From the NCBI GenBank assembly GCA_021292165.1, contig CM037877.1, positions 304,610,063-304,674,062 of the forward strand: a DNA stretch of 64,000 nt, read 5' to 3'. Shown piece after piece: positions 62,780 to 64,000 of the stretch (its first letter is position 1; the number at the start of each line of letters is the position of its first letter). Both the position numbers and the translations under genes were made by a program. This DNA is from Shinisaurus crocodilurus. Taxonomy: Eukaryota; Chordata; Lepidosauria; Squamata; Shinisauridae. The notes under the pieces were generated by a model. It saw only the letters and a list, made by a program, of their open reading frames with translations. It searched no databases and had not been told where the DNA came from.

Positions 62780-63190
62780 CTGAACCTCTTACTTCCCAAA
62801 TGGAAAAGGCTGTTCCCGTTGGGGATGGAAACACTTTGCTAATTAAATGATAAAATGTGAAAAACAACAAGAAGGGAGTGGGGTGGGGTGGGCGGGAGAT
62901 GCCCATATAGGCGCTCAGTCAAGGTTGCCGTCCCCACATTGGGAAAGATCTATTTCAGGTATGATGTCAATATGGAGGCACAGAAAGCACTGGTCGCTTC
63001 CCTTCATTACTGGTGTGACACCTGAGGGCACCCCAGGCAAGGCCTCCCTCCTGGACTGTAGAAAGCTCCATTGGGGGAGGAACACCAGAGAAGACCTGCT
63101 GGGTCCTGGGGCTGGAACAGGGTTTATTTCTGAAGGGTGGCCTCAGGGACCATGCCAACAAAGCCCTGCTCCCAACCTCTATGTCCAACA
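62780..63190 (+). other. STX1B intron 2, unclassified
   Basis: No exon or element recognised. Confidence 0.4.
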
Positions 63191-63193
63191 ACA

Positions 63194-63402
63194 ATATTTA
63201 TTTATTGCATTTTTATCACACACTTTTATCGCTTAGGATGGTGTTCATGGTCCCCCCAACATTTAATCCTCACAACAATCCCATGAGGTAGCTTAGGCTG
63301 AGAGAGGTAGCTTAGGCTGAGAGATCCCAAGGCCACTCAGTGAACTTCATAGCTGAGCAGAGAATTGAACTTGGGTCTCCCTGGTCTAACCGTCTAAGCC
63401 CT
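63194..63402 (-). mobile_element. Sauria-type SINE with an internal duplication
   Basis: The reversed tail TATTTATTTATTGCATTTT is followed by CAACAATCCCATGAGGTAGC and TGAACTTCATAGCTGAGC, then the head AATTGAACTTGGGTCTCCC. The 20-bp unit around GTAGCTTAGGCTGAGAGA occurs twice in tandem at 63287-63323. Confidence 0.75.
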
Positions 63403-64000
63403 CCCTCAGAGCTCTCTCCCCAGTCAATTGGGTCTTCCCCCTCTACAGAGATGTCGCCCTGCGATGGCATCACTCCTACCCGGCATGTTGCCCAGTGATG
63501 ACATCAGCCCAATCCAGGATGTCACCCTGTTATGTGACATCACCAACTGGCTTGATGTTTGCTTCAGCCAGCTTCCCTTCTGGCCTCCCCGGGGTCTTGC
63601 TGCCCACCTCTCTGTTGTGTGAGGCACAGAGAATCAGGACCAAGTGTCCTTCTTGCAGGCTGTAGGGGGTGCCACCGCACCACACAGACCTCAGATGGGC
63701 TTGTTTAGTACAAACATCTGGAGGGCAGCAGCGTGGGGAAGGCTGCAGTAGATAATGCCAGGCTCGGTGAAGCTATAGCAAAATGTCCAGTCAAAGTGCT
63801 GGAAAACCAAAGCAAAAAGCAGGATAAGGCACCATAGAGATTCTGTGACAGAGTAGCCCTCCCTTCTGCATTATGTTCCTGCCCTGCCCGTGGCAGCCTT
63901 CACATGGAAACTGGAAGTGAGGGTTTTGTATAACTCCCTTCTTTTCCTCACTCTGTGTCTAATCCATTCTTCTAGCACTGGAGTTTTATGACACTCTGGT
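63403..64000 (+). other. STX1B: STX1B intron 2, right edge, no exon seen
   Basis: A palindromic MITE scrap (AACATCTGGAGGGCAGCAGC, GTGGGGAAGGCTG) lies at about 63712-63745. No VEEIRG-coding exon is visible up to the window end. Confidence 0.5.

Noticed and set aside
58503..64000. Search for STX1B exon 3 (VEEIRG...)
   Set aside because: No such coding stretch with splice sites is visible before the window end.

Overview
The window looks like nuclear DNA of a squamate reptile, most likely a lizard. The evidence is several copies of the squamate-type tRNA-derived Sauria SINE, 5S-rRNA-derived SINEs with a CR1-like tail, CR1/L2-type LINE ends, and many hAT, Harbinger and mariner MITEs. I cannot name the species. 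Spliced coding sequence is very sparse, and most long open frames are chance frames in repeats or GC-rich DNA.

The one host gene I can place is STX1B (syntaxin-1B, the neuronal plasma-membrane t-SNARE), on the + strand. Exon 1 (17629-17658) encodes MKDRTQELRS and ends at a GT donor. Exon 2 (58428-58502) encodes the acidic N-terminal segment [18 protein letters not shown] through FFEQ, between an AG acceptor and a GT donor. Both junctions are phase 0, as known for syntaxin-1 genes. Intron 1 is therefore about 40.8 kb and fills most of the window; exon 3 onward lies past the right edge. Positions 1 to about 17200 are upstream flank, where I found no gene.

A second coding unit lies inside the intron. 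On the - strand at 57841-58239 is an intact, intronless 132-residue FABP4-like fatty-acid-binding protein, with an AATAAA signal, an A-rich tail and a 16-bp target-site duplication. It is a processed retrocopy that landed in the 3' end of a LINE, 127 bp upstream of STX1B exon 2.

Layout: 340-1440 is a dead LINE reverse transcriptase. 2.6-16.9 kb holds MITEs, SINE pieces, two LTR-like remnants (about 5.0-5.4 and 7.7-8.3 kb) and a CTCF-like site at 11.25 kb. 17.2-17.66 kb is the STX1B promoter, 5'UTR and exon 1. 17.7-21.4 kb is a G-rich, repeat-poor first part of the intron. 21.7-56.6 kb is a dense mosaic of nested repeats, with one repeat-poor homeodomain-motif-rich block at 42.4-42.9 kb. 56.6-58.3 kb is a three-layer nest containing the FABP4 retrocopy, followed by exon 2. 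58.5-64 kb is intron 2 with further repeats and a second CTCF-like site at 62.1 kb that points towards the first.

The least expected pattern is that MITEs with different target-site signatures (8-bp, hAT type; TTA/TAA, Harbinger type) share a palindromic core containing CTACAACTCCCAGCATGCC, which resembles the ZNF143/THAP11 motif. A related single site sits about 400 bp upstream of the STX1B start codon.
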